A DNA stretch of 64,000 nucleotides from Acomys russatus (GCF_903995435.1 NC_067168.1:10553039-10617038), one strand, 5' to 3'. Positions 9,770 to 21,636 are shown, numbered from the stretch's first letter. Numbers and translations: made by a program. Notes: a model not told the origin generated them from the letters alone.

Positions 9770-12700
9770 TTAACTCGTCATTGATCTCTCCCAACATCAA
9801 TGGTGTCAACTCTACAATAAAATGACACACGCTAACTGAGTGGATGCATAAACAGGATCTAACATTCTGCTTCATAAAAGATAGACATTACATGAGAGTA
9901 AATGGCTAGAAGAAGGCCTTCCAAGCAAATGAACACAAGAAGCAAGCTGGAGTAGCCATTTTGATATCTAATATAATAGCCTTTCAGTCAAAATTGATCA
10001 AAAGAAATGAGGAAGGACACTGCATACTCATTAAAAAACAAAACAAAACAACAGCAGCAAAACCAAAAAACTCAACCGTGATGACATCTCAACTCTATGC
10101 CCCATTTATAAGGGCACCCAAATTTGTAAAAGAAACATTAATAAATCTTAAACCACACATCAATCCCCACACATTAATAGTAGGAGACTTTAACACCCCT
10201 CTCTCACCAAAGGATAGGTCAAGGAAATAGAACCTAAACCAAGAAATAATGACACTAACAAATGTCATGAATCAAGTGGTTATAACAGATATCTACAGAA
10301 CTTATCATCCAAACATAAAAGATTATACTTTCTTCTTAGAACTCCAAAATTGACCATGTAGAATGTCAGAAAGAAAGCCTTGACAGATATAAGAAGATTG
10401 AAATAATACTTTTTTTTTTTTGTATCAGACTATCATGGAATAAAGCTGCACCTCAACAACATCAGAAATAACGAAAAGCAGACACACACATGGAAAACGA
10501 ACAACTCTCTACTCAATAACAACTGGATCAGGCAAGAAAGAAATTAGGGACTTCCAAAAATTCAATGAAAATGACGATACAACATACTCAAGTTTATGAA
10601 AACAGTGCTAAGAGGAAAGTTCATAGCACTAACTGCCTTCATAAAAAGATTGGAAACATCTTGTACAAGCAACTTAAGGACACATCTGAAGATACTAAAA
10701 AAAAGAAGCAGAAACACACAAGAGGAGTAGACAGCTGGAAATAATCAAAGTCAGGTCTGACATCAATAAACTAGAAGCTAAGAAAACAATTCAAAGAATC
10801 AATAAAACCCAGAGTTGGCTCTTTCATAAAATCAATAAGATAGACAAACCATTACTCAAACTAACTACAAGGCAAATAGACACTATTCAAATCAACAAAA
10901 TCAGAAGCAAAAAGGGAGATACATCAACAGAGGAAATCCAAAGAAGTAGTAGGTCTTACTTCAAAAGCCTATGTGCCACAAAATTTGAAAATCTAAAGGA
11001 AATGCACAATTTTCTTGATAGATTTCACTTACCAAAGTTGAATAAAGATCAGATAAATGAATTAAATAGTTTCTTATCTCCTAAGGAAATAGAAGCAGTC
11101 ATCAAAAGTCTCCCAACAAAAAATTCCCAGGGTCAGATGGATTCAGTGCATAATTCTACAAGACCTTCAAAGCAGAGCTAATAACAATACTTTATGAACT
11201 ACTCCACAAAGTAGAAATTGAGGAACATTATCAAACTCATTCTATGAGGCCACAGTCACCTTAATACCTAAACCAAAAAAGACCCAACAAGGAAAACAAT
11301 TTCAAACCAATTTCTCTTATGAACATTGATGTGAAAATACACAATAAAATACTCACAAACCAACTCCAAGAACATATTAAAAATCCAAGTAGGCTTCAGC
11401 CCAGGCCTGCAGGGATAGTTAAATATATAGAAATCCATCAATGCAATCTACCAGATAAACAGCTGAAAGAAAAAATGCATAATCATCTCCTTAGAGCATG
11501 AAAAAGCATTTGACAAAATCCAACACTTAATCATGTTTAAATCTTGGAGAGATCAGGGACACAAGGCACCTACCGAAACATAATAAAAGCTATATATATA
11601 GCAAACAGATAGCCAACATCAAATTAAATGGACAAAAACTCAAAGAAGTTCCACTAAAATCAGGGACTAGACAAGGCTGCCCACTCTCCGTTTCTCTACA
11701 ATATACTACTTGAAGGTCTAGTTAAAGCAAAAAGACAACAAAAGGAGACCAAGGAGATCCTCATCCGAAAGGAATATGTCATAATATCACTATTCATAGA
11801 TGATATGTTAGTATACATGAATGAACCCCAAAATACCACCATAGAACTCCTATACCTGATAAACACTTTCAGCAAAGTGGCTGGATACAATATTAACTCA
11901 AAAAATCCATAGCCTTCCTGTATACAAACAGGCTGAGCAAGAAATTAGGGAAACTATACACTTCACAATAGTCACAAATAATATAAATAATATCTTGCTG
12001 TAACTCTAACCAATCAAGTGAAAGACTTGTATGAAAAAAGACAGACAAAATCAAAAACAAAAAACTTGAAGTCTCTGAAGAAAGAAATTAAAGATATCAA
12101 AAGATGGGAAAATCTCACATGTCCTTGGATCACTAGGATTAACACATTAAAAATGGCCATCTTATCAAAAGCAATCTGTAGACTCAATGAAATACCTATT
12201 AAAATACATACATAATTATTTATAAACCTTGAAAGATCAATTCTCAACTTCCTTTTGGAAAACAAAAAATTCAGAATAGCTAAAACGATTCTGTACAATA
12301 AAACATCTTCCAGAAGAATCTCCAGCCCAGATCTCAAGCTGTACTATAGAACAACAATTTAAAAAAAATACATGGTACTGGCATAGAAATAGGATGGTAG
12401 ATCAATGAAATCAAATTGAAGGCCCCGAAATAAACACTTGATTTTTTGAGAAAGAAGCCAAAGCCATACAATTGAAAAAGATAGAATTTTCAACAAAAGG
12501 TGTTGGTTTAACTGGATATCTACATGTAGAAAAATGCAAATAGATCCAAATTATTCACTCTGCAAAAAACTAAATTCCAAATGGATTAAAGACTGCCACA
12601 TAAAACCAGATATACTAAATATTTTAGAAGAAAAAGTGGAGAAGAGCCTTGAACTCAATGGCACAGAAGGCCACTTACTGAACAGAACACCAACAGCTCA

Positions 12701-13290
12701 GGCTCTAAGATCAAAAATTAATAAATGGGACCTCATGAAACTGAAAAACTTCTGTAAGTCAAAGGACACTATCAACAGAGCAAAATGGTAGCATACAGAC
12801 TGGGAGAAGATCTTTACCAACCCTACATCCAACAAAGGGCTAATATCCAAAATATATAAAGATCTCAAGAAATTAAACATCACCAAACCAAATTATCTAA
12901 TTAAAACTGGGGTACAGAGCTAAACAGAGAATTCCCAACAGAGGAATAGTGAATGTCTAACAAACACTTAAAGAAATGCTCAGTGTCATCAGTCATCAGG
13001 GAAATGTAAACCAAAATGAAACTGAGATTATATCTTATACCTACCAGAATGGCTAAGATAAAAAATTCAAGTGACAGCCTGTGGGGAAACAATCTAGATG
13101 TCCCTCAACCAAAAAATGGATGAAGAAACTGTGATACATTTACACAGTGGAATACTACTCAGCTATTAAATACAAGGAAACATTGAAGTTTGCAGGCAAA
13201 TGGATGGAACTAGGAAATATCTTCTTGAGTGAGGTAACCCAGAGCCATAAAGACAGGCATGGTATATATTCGCTTATAAGTAGATATTAG
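9770..13290 (+). pseudogene. L1 ORF2 (endonuclease / reverse transcriptase) remnant
   Basis: The AP-type endonuclease domain is recognisable: SPNINGVNS near 9787, VGDFN at 10180-10194, and S-D-Y-H-G at 10425-10439. The RT domain shows SGTRQGCP near 11660-11680 and F-I-D-D-M at 11793-11807 (active L1s have FADD). The thumb region (KWDLMKLKNFCKSKDT) is near 12725-12770 and the C-terminal end ('EYYSAIK'-like) near 13150. Defects include loss of the segment with the catalytic Glu near 9870, a Tyr in place of the SDH His, many frameshifts, and a deletion at about 13090 that removes the C-terminal Cys/His motif. Functional ORF2p has about 1,280 residues; this copy cannot make it. Confidence 0.85.
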
Positions 13291-13860
13291 CCCAACATAG
13301 ATGTCCTCTAAGATACTCTACCAAGTGGGGGATCTGGACAAATGCTGGGACTTGAAGTTGAACTCTCAGCAGTATGCTGAGAGTGGTATGGAAGAGTAGC
13401 CGTGTGGAAGGACCCAGAGGGTTCATGAGCCCCCTGGGAGACAATCAAGGGTGGAGGATCTGGACCCAAGGGGACCTGAGCAAACTGATGCACTCACTGA
13501 GCACAAAGCATGGAGAGAACCTAGACACCCCCTGTTCAGATATAGCCAATGGACAGCTCTTCCTCCAAGGCTGAGGGGAGTGGTGAGTGGGGACTGCTTC
13601 TGACATGAACTCCAGTGTTTGAGATTTGATCACTTCCCCTTGGTAGGGTGGCCCTGTGGGCACACAGAGGAAGGGGATGCAGACTATCCAGTTGAGACCT
13701 CATAGGCTGTTGGTGAGGAGAGCCTCCCTGTCAGAGGTCTAGGGGAAGGGAAGAGAGCAGAAGAGGGAAGGAGGGTAGGAGCAGGAAGATACAGAAAAGG
13801 GATAACCATCAAGATTAAGATGTATAATTTATAAATTGTAATAAATAAAAAAATCTAAAA
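13291..13860 (+). mobile_element. L1 3' UTR with polypurine tract and A-rich end
   Basis: It follows the ORF2 end directly. It contains a G/A-rich tract (13740-13800, GAAGAGGGAAGGAGGGTAGG), a TAATAAATAAA signal-like stretch near 13840 and a weak A-rich end. G-rich polypurine tracts are a constant feature of mammalian L1 3' UTRs. Minus and plus frames of 60-72 codons over 13308-13663 are shadows. Confidence 0.75.
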
Positions 13861-14808
13861 ACATTATTAATCAAATAGGAGATTGTAGAATGCACACAAA
13901 TTTTTGATGCTAAATAAACCATCAGACAAATTGCTGTTTCTGTAGTATTGCCTAGCTTTCAAAGAAAAATTACTAAAAATAATAAATTATTTAAATGATA
14001 AGAACAGTTAAAGTAATCATAACAAATAACATATTTGGATTTTTGTCTAGAAAATACAGTCATATACGTGTGTCTGGTATATACATCACATGTGTGATGA
14101 ATATATTTCTATTTGAACAATTGCGTCTTTCAGTTAAGATCAATATTAAGTATATGGAGACATAAGCAATGCCATCATGCTTCAAAACTGCAGCAAAGAA
14201 CAACCACACGGTATCATTAGCATGTAACTTCCCTCACTGTGACTAAATAATTACCAAAAATTTCAAGCTAGTTAGGTGCATGACTTCTAATGATTATTGT
14301 CAAGGCTGTATGTGTGGTGCCCGGTAACTTACTGATGGTTTGAAGTCCCCATAGAATTGTCAGTTCTCGAGAGCCACTGACAGCTTCAAGCTATGTGGCC
14401 TGAGACATCTGCATGACTTTGGTCACAGTCCTGGAGAATGTGGGAACAAGAACAAAGCCTAAAGTATCTACAAATGACGCCAGGCCCGAGGGAGTCCCAT
14501 CTCTTCACCTGCTCCACGCTTTCATCTTTTCCTGCCGTCACCAGACCAGAGTTTGTAATGAAATATTTCTATTTCTATTTCTCCTGTGGCCAAGCAAAAA
14601 TTCAAAATGGCTGCTTAATAAAATCAGGAAAACACATCAGCTCATAATAAGAAAAACTTTCAGACAGGGTAAAACGTCTGAAAATATGAATGTGCTTGAA
14701 TATTTCACATGTCCACTTGGCTACAAGAGAGACACTTCAATGTTTCATTTAATGCATTATTCACTTCGCAATTTACGGCTTCTGATATAATTTGTGTTTT
14801 TAACAAAA
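13861..14808. other. No recognised feature
   Basis: AT-rich unassigned DNA. A plus frame of 125 codons (14413-14790) and an overlapping one of 69 codons show no domain, signal peptide or known family. Confidence 0.45.
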
Positions 14809-14863
14809 GTATTACTTTCTAAATTTTATTTATTTATTTATTTATTTTTAATTTTTTTGCTGT

Positions 14864-15003
14864 TTTTTGAGACAGGCTTTCTCTGTGTGGCCTTGGCTGT
14901 CCTAGACTCACTTTGTAGACTAGGTTGGCCTCAAACTCACAGGGATCCACCTGCCTCTGCCTCCCAAGTGGTGGGATTAAAGGCGTGCGACACCATGCCC
15001 AGC
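14864..15003 (-). mobile_element. B1 SINE
   Basis: Reverse complement of a 7SL-derived B1: on the plus strand GAGACAGGCTTTCTCTGTGT, the CTGCCTCCCAAGTG block, GGGATTAAAGGCGTGCG (B box region) and a 5' end at ACCATGCCCAGC near 15003. A T-rich tract precedes it (A tail on the minus strand). A 16-bp perfect target duplication AAATTTTATTTATTTA lies at 14821-14836 and 15014-15029, although the low-complexity T/A composition makes it slightly less decisive. Pol III SINE, mobilised by L1. Confidence 0.93.
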
Positions 15004-15029
15004 TTTACTTTTCAAATTTTATTTATTTA

Positions 15030-16795
15030 CTTTCTCTAGGAATTTTTATCTAACTACCTGAACAAGACAACACCTGCTGTTCTTTGTATGATAACAATAT
15101 TCACTAAGCCCATTTCTCCTCAATCTTTGTACTAAAGTTCTCATGTCTTTCATTAGCGACAATGGTCACTTGTGAACTCAGGGGGCGTGCTTATCGCTTC
15201 TGTAGTGGCCAGCTAAGGAAGGTAGGTGCCTTCCTCACAAGGAATATCACGTCGTTATACACTTTACTCCCTTACCACAACTAATATTTTCTTTCACAAT
15301 CAAATCCTCCACAGAACCCTCTTCATTTTCTAAATTGTTTTTACACTGCTTATTTTTTCCTTAGAAAATCACTGTGTGATCCTCTCCTTAAACCAAATTA
15401 TGGTCATCATTTCCCTACATTCTGTCTATTCCGTAAGTCCCAGGAGCCAAACAGTATAGATTGTGCTAGGAATTGGAGGAGGCTTTACCCTTAAAATTTT
15501 GGTGTCTGTTCATAAATAATTTGAAAACTAGACAGACATAATTTTAAAATAAATTATTATAAGCCGACACAGTCAGTGCTATAAAATGGGCAGGAATTGG
15601 GTTATTTAGTAGCATATGTTTCATTCTTGGCACTGGCTAGTTGAAGAGGATTCAAAGAAAATGAGATTGAGTTTAATTTATTGGAAGATCCAGGCAGAAA
15701 ATAAGACAGAAAGCAAATCATAACATGTGAGTAGACATGAAGTCAAGACATGAACTGAGCACATATAGTGAACAAAGACCAACTTAATGTGTTCTGAAGC
15801 ACCATGTACATACTATAAAGGAAAAAGAGACCTGGAAAAGTAGAGAAACAACAGACATGTAGGTAATTTTAAGAGTTGCGAACCTTCCCCAAATATAAGT
15901 ATAAAAACAACCTTTAAACATAAGTATGATATAATCAAATCTAGTATTAGAAATGCCATGCCAGTTAGGAGGAAAAATTGATTTTAAAGTGAAGAAATTT
16001 TAAATAAGGCAACAAGCATATTCAAATTTTATGAAGGGTATCAGTCTTCAAACTAGGCTAGGTTATAATTCTGTGTCTATTTCACATATTTTGCAAGTTC
16101 AAGTATACGTTCTTAAAATAATGTTGTTGGTAGAAATTGAAATTGTTTTTTATATATTAGAAAATTTTTTGGAAGTAGAGAAAATTTTGACTAATATCAA
16201 ACCAAATGCAGTGAGGAGGCAGTATGACAAAGGTATTAATAATAATTTCATTTTGTTCTAGAGGACACTGAGAGGACTTCTCCAGGCTCAGATGATGTTC
16301 ATGGTATGTAGAGAACTCATGGGCATACCTAGCAGGTGAATAGATCTCTAACTGAAAAATAAAGAGATATTAGATTAGAAGCTGTCCTTCTGTAACTGGT
16401 CATTGAAACTATGAGAGTAGAAAGCATGATACAAAATCTATCTGGAAAAATAAAAAGATAAGAAACAAATACAGGACTTTAGCCATCTATGAGCATGCCA
16501 GGAGTGTCCAAAGGAAGAAAACATAAAAGAACCTGTGAATAGTAATTAAAAATACAGAAACAAAAACATCAACTGGGAACAAAAGCCATGAAAGAATCAC
16601 TGACTACTGTCTAAAATAGATCCATTAAATCTGAAAAAAGAAAATGAGTAAAACTTACACCAGTTGTCAGAAAAGACATTCACAGCAGATTAGTCCCCAC
16701 AACACAGAATATCAAGGCATGAGGAACAGGCTTTGAGATTAAGAATCATGATGAAAAGAGAGATTTGTAAGGGCAATTATATATCAATTATTTTT
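15030..16795. other. No recognised feature in 1.8 kb
   Basis: AT-rich unassigned DNA; only one frame above 70 codons (16031-16261), with no recognisable domain. No microsatellite of note. Confidence 0.5.
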
Positions 16796-16799
16796 AATG

Positions 16800-17648
16800 G
16801 CCTTGAAACAGGGCTAGAGACCTACAACAGGGTAGTCTCCTAGGAGGATATGGGGCGACTCTAGCTGAGACCCTTAGTAGCAGAGGTCATGGAGACTGAA
16901 GAGACAGTCCTCTAGACAGGACTCCTAGTGGAAGGAGAGGGACACCAACCCACCCACAAAAACATGGACACAAAATTTACCCTTCCTACAAGATGTGCAG
17001 GGATAAAGAAAGAGCAGAGATTGAGGGAATGCCCAACAAATGCCTGGACACTACATGCAAGAGAGCCTACCCCTGTCACTATCAATGACACTCAGCTATG
17101 TTTGCCCACAGGAGCCTAGTATAGCTGTCCTCTGAGAGGCTCCACCCAGCAATGGTTTGAAACATATGCTGAGACTCAAAGTGAATTATTTGGTAGAACA
17201 CAGGGAATCTTGTGGAAGAGTTGGGGGATAGATAGAAGGATCCAGAGGGAACAGGAGTTCCATAAGAAGAGCAACAGAGCCAACTAACAAAGGTCCAAGG
17301 GGGCTTGTGGAGACTGGAACACCAACCAAAACCATGCATGGACTGGACCTAGGCCCCCTAAATATATGTACTGCATGGGAAACTTATGTGGGTCCCCTAA
17401 TAAAGAGAGTGGGGACAGTGTCTCACAAAGACTCTGTTGCATCCGTTTCTATTACTTCCCCCTAATGGGGCTGCCTTGCCAGGCCATGGTGGAAGAGAAT
17501 TCACTAAGTCATGATCTGACATAATAGGCTGGGATGGGTAGGTAGAGGGAAGCTCCTCTTTTCTGAGGGGAAAGGAAATAGGGGAAGAGGGATGGAGAGT
17601 TGGACAGGGATGAGAGGAGGGAGGGGCTACTATTGGGATGTAAAGAGA

Positions 17649-17697
<49 letters not shown>

Positions 17698-17706
17698 CAG
17701 ATTTAA
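16800..17706 (+). mobile_element. 5'-truncated L1, long 3' UTR (Lx-like)
   Basis: Ordered blocks typical of older murine L1 3' UTRs: 'GTGCAGGGATAAAGAAAGAG', CAGGAGCCTAGTATAGCTGT, CCTCTGAGAGGCTCCACCCA, CACCAACCAAAACCATGCAT, GGACCTAGGCCCCCTAAATA, a G/A-rich tract (17570-17635) and GGGATGTAAAGAGAATAGA. The same order recurs at 58.65-59.6 kb and, inverted, at 63.2-64 kb. The A tail has become a GATA microsatellite. The subfamily label is my inference. Confidence 0.7.
17650..17698. repeat. (GATA)n microsatellite
   Basis: About twelve ATAG/GATA units in the A-rich end of the preceding L1 3' UTR, followed by a GACA variant unit. Tails of retroposons commonly seed microsatellites. Confidence 0.9.
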
Positions 17707-17944
17707 AAATAAAATAAAATACAGAAGATAATGAATAAAATCCTTGTGAACATTCCAGGAACTGAGATATTGGTATATTACGAGTTGGCACTACTCCTAT
17801 AACTCATTGCAAACATGGTACCATATGACAGAAAAATATCTGGAAGTCCAAGCTTGAAACAGATTTTATGGAGCTGAAATTTAGCTGCCAGCGAGGCTAT
17901 ATTTTTTTTCTGGGGACTATGAATCAATCTTGTGTCATTCCTCT

Positions 17945-18095
17945 TTTGCATTCATTCAGTTATGTATGCCTGTAACGGCATGCAAGTGAGTAGAGAACAA
18001 AGAACAACTTGTGGGAATTGGTTCTTTCCTGAGCTCCTGGGACGGACCACAGGTCACCAGGCTTTGAGGCAAGTCACTTTACCTGCTCAGTCATC
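17945..18095 (-). mobile_element. B3-like SINE, diverged
   Basis: On the plus strand: AACAACTTGTGGGAATTGGT, TCTTTCCTGAGCTCC, GGTCACCAGGCTTTGAGGCA, then CTTTACCTGCTCAGTCATCT, which is the reverse complement of the tRNA-like head ('agatgactgagcaggtaaag'). Matches B3 order and length (about 150 bp). Confidence 0.65.
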
Positions 18096-18384
18096 TCAAT
18101 GATTTTAGTTTTTGTGACTTTAGAGGTTTGTCAACGCCACTTGCGTTGTTTGTGGCCTTCTCTTTCATCTTTCATCTTTCATCTTCCTCCTCAATGTACA
18201 TCTTCAAGTTTTCCACTAATTCTCTACCTTCCTTTCATTCTGTTTCATTGTCACATCCCTTTCTATGACCTCCTAATTCTTCATGTTTATAGATCTTTGT
18301 GATTAAATTTGTACTACCAAAAATACTCAAGAAGAATATTCCCATCTCAAATCTTTCATGTAAGCAAAAGCATTCACAACCTTT

Positions 18385-18535
18385 TTTTTCTCCCTCTTTT
18401 TTTTTATTAATTTATTCATATTACATCTCAATTGTTAGCCCATCCCTTGCATCCTCCCATTCACCCCTCCCTCCCACTTCCCCCCTACTCCCCTCCCCTA
18501 TGTCTGTGACTGAGGGGGACCTCCTCCCCCTGTAT
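18385..18535 (-). mobile_element. Young 5'-truncated L1 3' end with 16-bp TSD
   Basis: On the minus strand this is the end of a young L1 3' UTR: CTCAGTCACAGACATAGGGG, a G/A polypurine tract, the ATTGAGATGTAATATGAATA block and the A tail. Only about 130 bp of L1 were inserted. The flanks AGCATTCACAACCTTT at 18369-18384 and 18536-18551 are a perfect 16-bp target duplication. On the plus strand two T runs (18384-18389 and 18397-18405) are separated by CTCCCTC, so the tail is not a simple A run. The same 3' UTR recurs at 23.3, 33.5, 35.5, 40.8 and 48.3 kb. Confidence 0.9.
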
Positions 18536-18559
18536 AGCATTCACAACCTTTAAGATATA

Positions 18560-18990
18560 AAGTTCAGAACTGGGGAAATGGCCGTCAGTAAAGTGATTGT
18601 TGTGCAAACATGAAGACTTAAGTTCAGATCTCTAGCATACACATAAAAGCCAATGCACATCTATAACCTTGTCACGGTGGAAAGTTGAGAGAGATAAACC
18701 TCTCGTGATTGATTGCCAGCCACATTCCATGAAAGAGCCTGAGTCAACAAAATAACATAGACAGTGATAAAACAAGACACTCTACATCCATCTTTGCTTT
18801 TATACTCACATAGAAAACACACTAGGCATGCATACATATGAACAGGTACACTCAGCACACACACATACACACACACATACACACACACAAATACACATAC
18901 ACACACACACACATACACACACACATACACACACATACACACACACACATACACACACACATACACACAAAGAATTCAGCATCTTTCTCA
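18560..18990 (+). mobile_element. B3/B2-like SINE with long (CA)n tail
   Basis: Head 'AACTGGGGAAATGGCCGTCA' and 'GCAAACATGAAGACTTAAGT' match the decayed tRNA-like start of this SINE class ('ggctggagagatggct..gcaagcatgaggacctgagtt'), followed by 'CACATAAAAGCCAATGCACA'. The body runs for about 270 bp and ends in an imperfect CA array. The exact subfamily is uncertain. Confidence 0.55.
18856..18968. repeat. (CA)n array with CATACA interruptions
   Basis: About 113 bp of CA units broken at regular intervals by TA steps (CATACACA). The frames on both strands across it are repeat translations (VCVCV or THTHT) and not genes. Confidence 0.95.
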
Positions 18991-19046
18991 AACCTTTATT
19001 CCATCACACTGTACAAAGATGGAAAGATAAACTTAGAAAAATGCAG

Positions 19047-19362
19047 TGTCTTAGTCATTTTTCTGTTGCTGTGAATAAAAATCCATGGTCAAGATAGCTT
19101 AAAATAAAACCTCTAATATGCTGTTCATAATTTCAGATGGTTAGAGTCCATGACCAACACTGTTGGGAGCATGACACTGGAACTATAGCTCAGGTCTTAC
19201 ATCTTGAAACAACAAGAGGCAAAGAGAATAAAGCGGGGATTGTGTGAGCTTTTGGAAATTCAAAGCCACCCCAAGTGACACACCTCATCCAACAATGCCA
19301 TACCCCATAATCTTTTCCAAACACTTTCACCAACTTGCGACCAAGTCATTCAAAGCACCACA
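19047..19362 (-). mobile_element. Rodent solo LTR (TGT..ACA family), minus orientation
   Basis: Plus-strand ends are TGTCTTAGTC and AAGCACCACA, giving the TG..CA termini of an LTR. The interior repeats the blocks seen at 60342-60664: CTGTTGCTGTGAATAAAA, 'GGTTAGAGTCCATGACCA', AGCCACCCCAAGTGACACAC and 'CCAACTTGCGACCAAGT'. Flanks TGCAG (19042-19046) and GGCAG (19363-19367) match at 4 of 5 positions, consistent with a decayed 5-bp duplication. Length about 316 bp. Family name not assigned. Confidence 0.75.
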
Positions 19363-19685
19363 GGCAGATAAATCTTGCATCCTTCTTCTGTCTATAAGCA
19401 AAGTCAGGATGCCACATCTAAGCAGAAAAACTCCACTGTTTTCTGTTTGTTTGTTTGGTTTTGTTTTGTATCATTGAGATAGTGTTCTTCTCTAGGAGGA
19501 CAGTGCTGGTCTATTGCAAAGATCCTGATGACTGATGGATGAGGAGAGCACAGCCCATCTGAAGGTGGGGACAGAATTCAGGAAAGGTAGAAAGCATAAG
19601 GTCTTCGTGAAGTTTCGTGGCTTAGCATGGAGATTCATGCAGAAACACTTGGGTAACTGGGAACAGAGATAAAGTAAATGGATTT
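19363..19685. other. No recognised feature
   Basis: Unassigned except a short TTTG/TTTTG-rich run near 19443-19470. Confidence 0.4.
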
Positions 19686-19689
19686 GGAA

Positions 19690-20030
19690 TGAAGACTCAT
19701 CTAGGCTGTGCTAGGATGTGCAAGACCCCAAGTTTAATCCCCAAGAAGGAAAAATAAAAATGAATCAAAGGAAATAAACAGATGGATTATTGAATAGGAG
19801 ATGTCTAAAGGCAGTGAAAGGGAATTTGAGCAAAGACCCTGGTCAATATGTGTATCACTGAAACAAGCGGTCTTAGCATTTGACTGGGTGATATCTACTC
19901 TGAAATTTTGTAAGGTACAAGCATACAGGGGTTCACGCCCATACCCTAACATGCTGTATGCTAAGATAAGAGAGTTATGAGTTTGAGGCCAAAGTGGGAC
20001 ACATAATTGTCCCAAAATCCTTCAAAATTA
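19690..20030 (+). mobile_element. Diverged ID/RSINE-like and B1-like SINE pieces
   Basis: The first piece (about 19700-19760) has TGCTAGGATGTGCAAGACCC and AAGTTTAATCCCCAAGAAGG then an A-rich end, like the tRNA-Ala-derived ID/RSINE1 consensus ('gcctagcatgcgcaaggccctgggttcaatcccc'). The second (about 19915-20030) has GAGAGTTATGAGTTTGAGGC followed by 'CCAAAATCCTTCAAAA', like the right half of a B1-type SINE. They may be one B4/RSINE1 copy with an insertion, or two separate SINEs. Confidence 0.45.
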
Positions 20031-20880
20031 AATTTTAGATGATGTAGAAGATGAGAGACGGACAAAGGGAACAAGTGAAGAAACGGGGCCATAGAATCAA
20101 CAAATGAATTTGTCAGTTACAGAGTTATTGTGAAACTACCCTTACTCATGCAAATCAAAATCCAGCTGGTAACCAGAGCAACGTGATGGAGTCCAAATTC
20201 ATTTAAAAGGGGGACTAGAATGGTGTTTAAGTCTATCTTCATTCATTTAATGCTTGTACTTGCTTAACAATTTTTTCAGATGTTTCTGTTAGGTAGTTTA
20301 GTATTAGTAAATGTTCACTTAAATTTAAAGCTAATCATCAAATTGAAAGGCTTTCCTGTTGTTATAAATCACACACACACACGCGCACGCATGCACACAC
20401 ACACACACTTCATAATTATTTGGTAATTACTTTGTCATCACACACCTGATTTGAAGAATTTAATTACACCTGAGGCATAATCTGCTCCTGTCAGGTTAAC
20501 ACTGGATTTCGATCCTCATTTTATCAATCAAAACTCACTAATGTATAAAGCCAGTTTTACTGGTAGATCAAAGCTTGTCAGTCAATACTCTGGAAAGCTA
20601 CACTAATAGCACTTTTCACAATTTATTTTTGAATGCTGATAACAGAATTTTGTTTCATAATCCTTTATCAAATGTGAAATATTCTTGTAGCGATTTCTTA
20701 AGCTAGGACATTTTTGTTTAAATATTTCATTTGTTTTAGTCTTAGCTTCATATACACAAAACCCCTCACAGTTGATATAGGGATTTATTTTTAAAGTCAC
20801 CTAGGCCATCAGATGTCTCATGAGAAACTTTCTAAACTAAACAAGAGAAAAAAAAAAACACTAAATATTTGAGAGAGAGA
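20031..20880. other. No recognised feature except a CA run
   Basis: AT-rich unassigned DNA with an imperfect CA/CG run at 20371-20408. Confidence 0.5.
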
Positions 20881-20889
20881 GATACCAAG

Positions 20890-21560
20890 AGTTGAAGTGT
20901 TTTGTCAGCTATTACAATGGCTACACCATCTGCTTCTTAGGCTTATGTGTTAGGAATATCTTTTCTCATTCTTTTACCATTGAGGTGTTATCTAATTTTA
21001 ATGTTAAGATGTGCTTCTTTGATGTGTCAGGAAGATGGATTTCTGTTTTGTTTTGTTTGTTTGTTTGTTTGTTTGTTGTTTTGCTTGCATCCATTCTGTT
21101 AGACTGTGCTTTCTTTATTAGAGAATTGAGGAATGCTGTGGGTTATCAACAAGCAGCATTAATTACCATATTGTAGTGGTATAGGGTTTCCTTTTTAACC
21201 TTCTTTTGATTTGTTTGCTCTCCTTTGTTTATTTCCTTGCACTATTTTGATTGCATTTTCATAAATTTCTTCTTTATTGAATTTATTCATCCACTTTGAG
21301 GACCTCTAAAATATTCATTAAGGATATTTTGAAGTCCTTGTCTCGTGCTTCAGCCATATTGCATTTATCAGGGCCTACTATACTATGTTCATTGGGATTC
21401 AATTGAGAACTATTTTTATGCTGGCATCTAAGCACCTGGGTTTGGGATGGCTGTAACTCTAGGTGCAGATATCTGGTTTTGTCTTTGGAGTGAGGGTGCT
21501 CTGTTCTATGGTTTCTGTTTCCTTCCCGCTTCTTAGGGGAGCATGGTTCTTCTAAGATGA
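20890..21560 (-). mobile_element. Possible old L1 5'/ORF1-region fragment
   Basis: T-rich plus-strand sequence that reads like the complement of an old rodent L1 5' region: 'CTCTAGGTGCAGATATCTGG', 'TTTTGTCTTTGGAGTGAGGG' and AGCATGGTTCTTCTAAG-type blocks. It also has a (TTTG)n run at about 21047-21077. The match is by overall style and short phrases, so this is a weak call; it lies 3' of and is separate from the next L1. Confidence 0.4.
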
Positions 21561-21597
21561 GTCTCTCTCTCTCTTCTCTTCTCTCTCTCTCTCTCTT

Positions 21598-21636
<39 letters not shown>
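21560..21636. repeat. (CT)n microsatellite
   Basis: CT repeat with TCTTCTCTTCT interruptions, ending in TTTCTTTTTAACTT at the 3' end of the minus-strand L1 that follows. Confidence 0.9.

Larger units (their letters stand above)
8000..13860 (+). mobile_element. Near full-length L1 retrotransposon, inactive
   Basis: About 5.9 kb in one orientation with all parts in order: monomeric 5' UTR, ORF1 remnant, ORF2 remnant, 3' UTR with polypurine stretch and A-rich end. Both ORFs are broken by many stops and frameshifts, and ORF2 lacks its C-terminal Cys/His motif. It interrupts the LTR to its left. The 3' UTR (GATCTGGACCCAAGGGGACC, GATATAGCCAATGGACAGCT) resembles that of the minus-strand L1 at 50.4 kb, so the two belong to related subfamilies. 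I saw no clean target duplication. Confidence 0.85.

Noticed and set aside
14413..14790. 125-codon plus-strand frame
   Set aside because: No domain, no supporting context, and an overlapping alternative frame; length is within chance expectation for 64 kb read in six frames.
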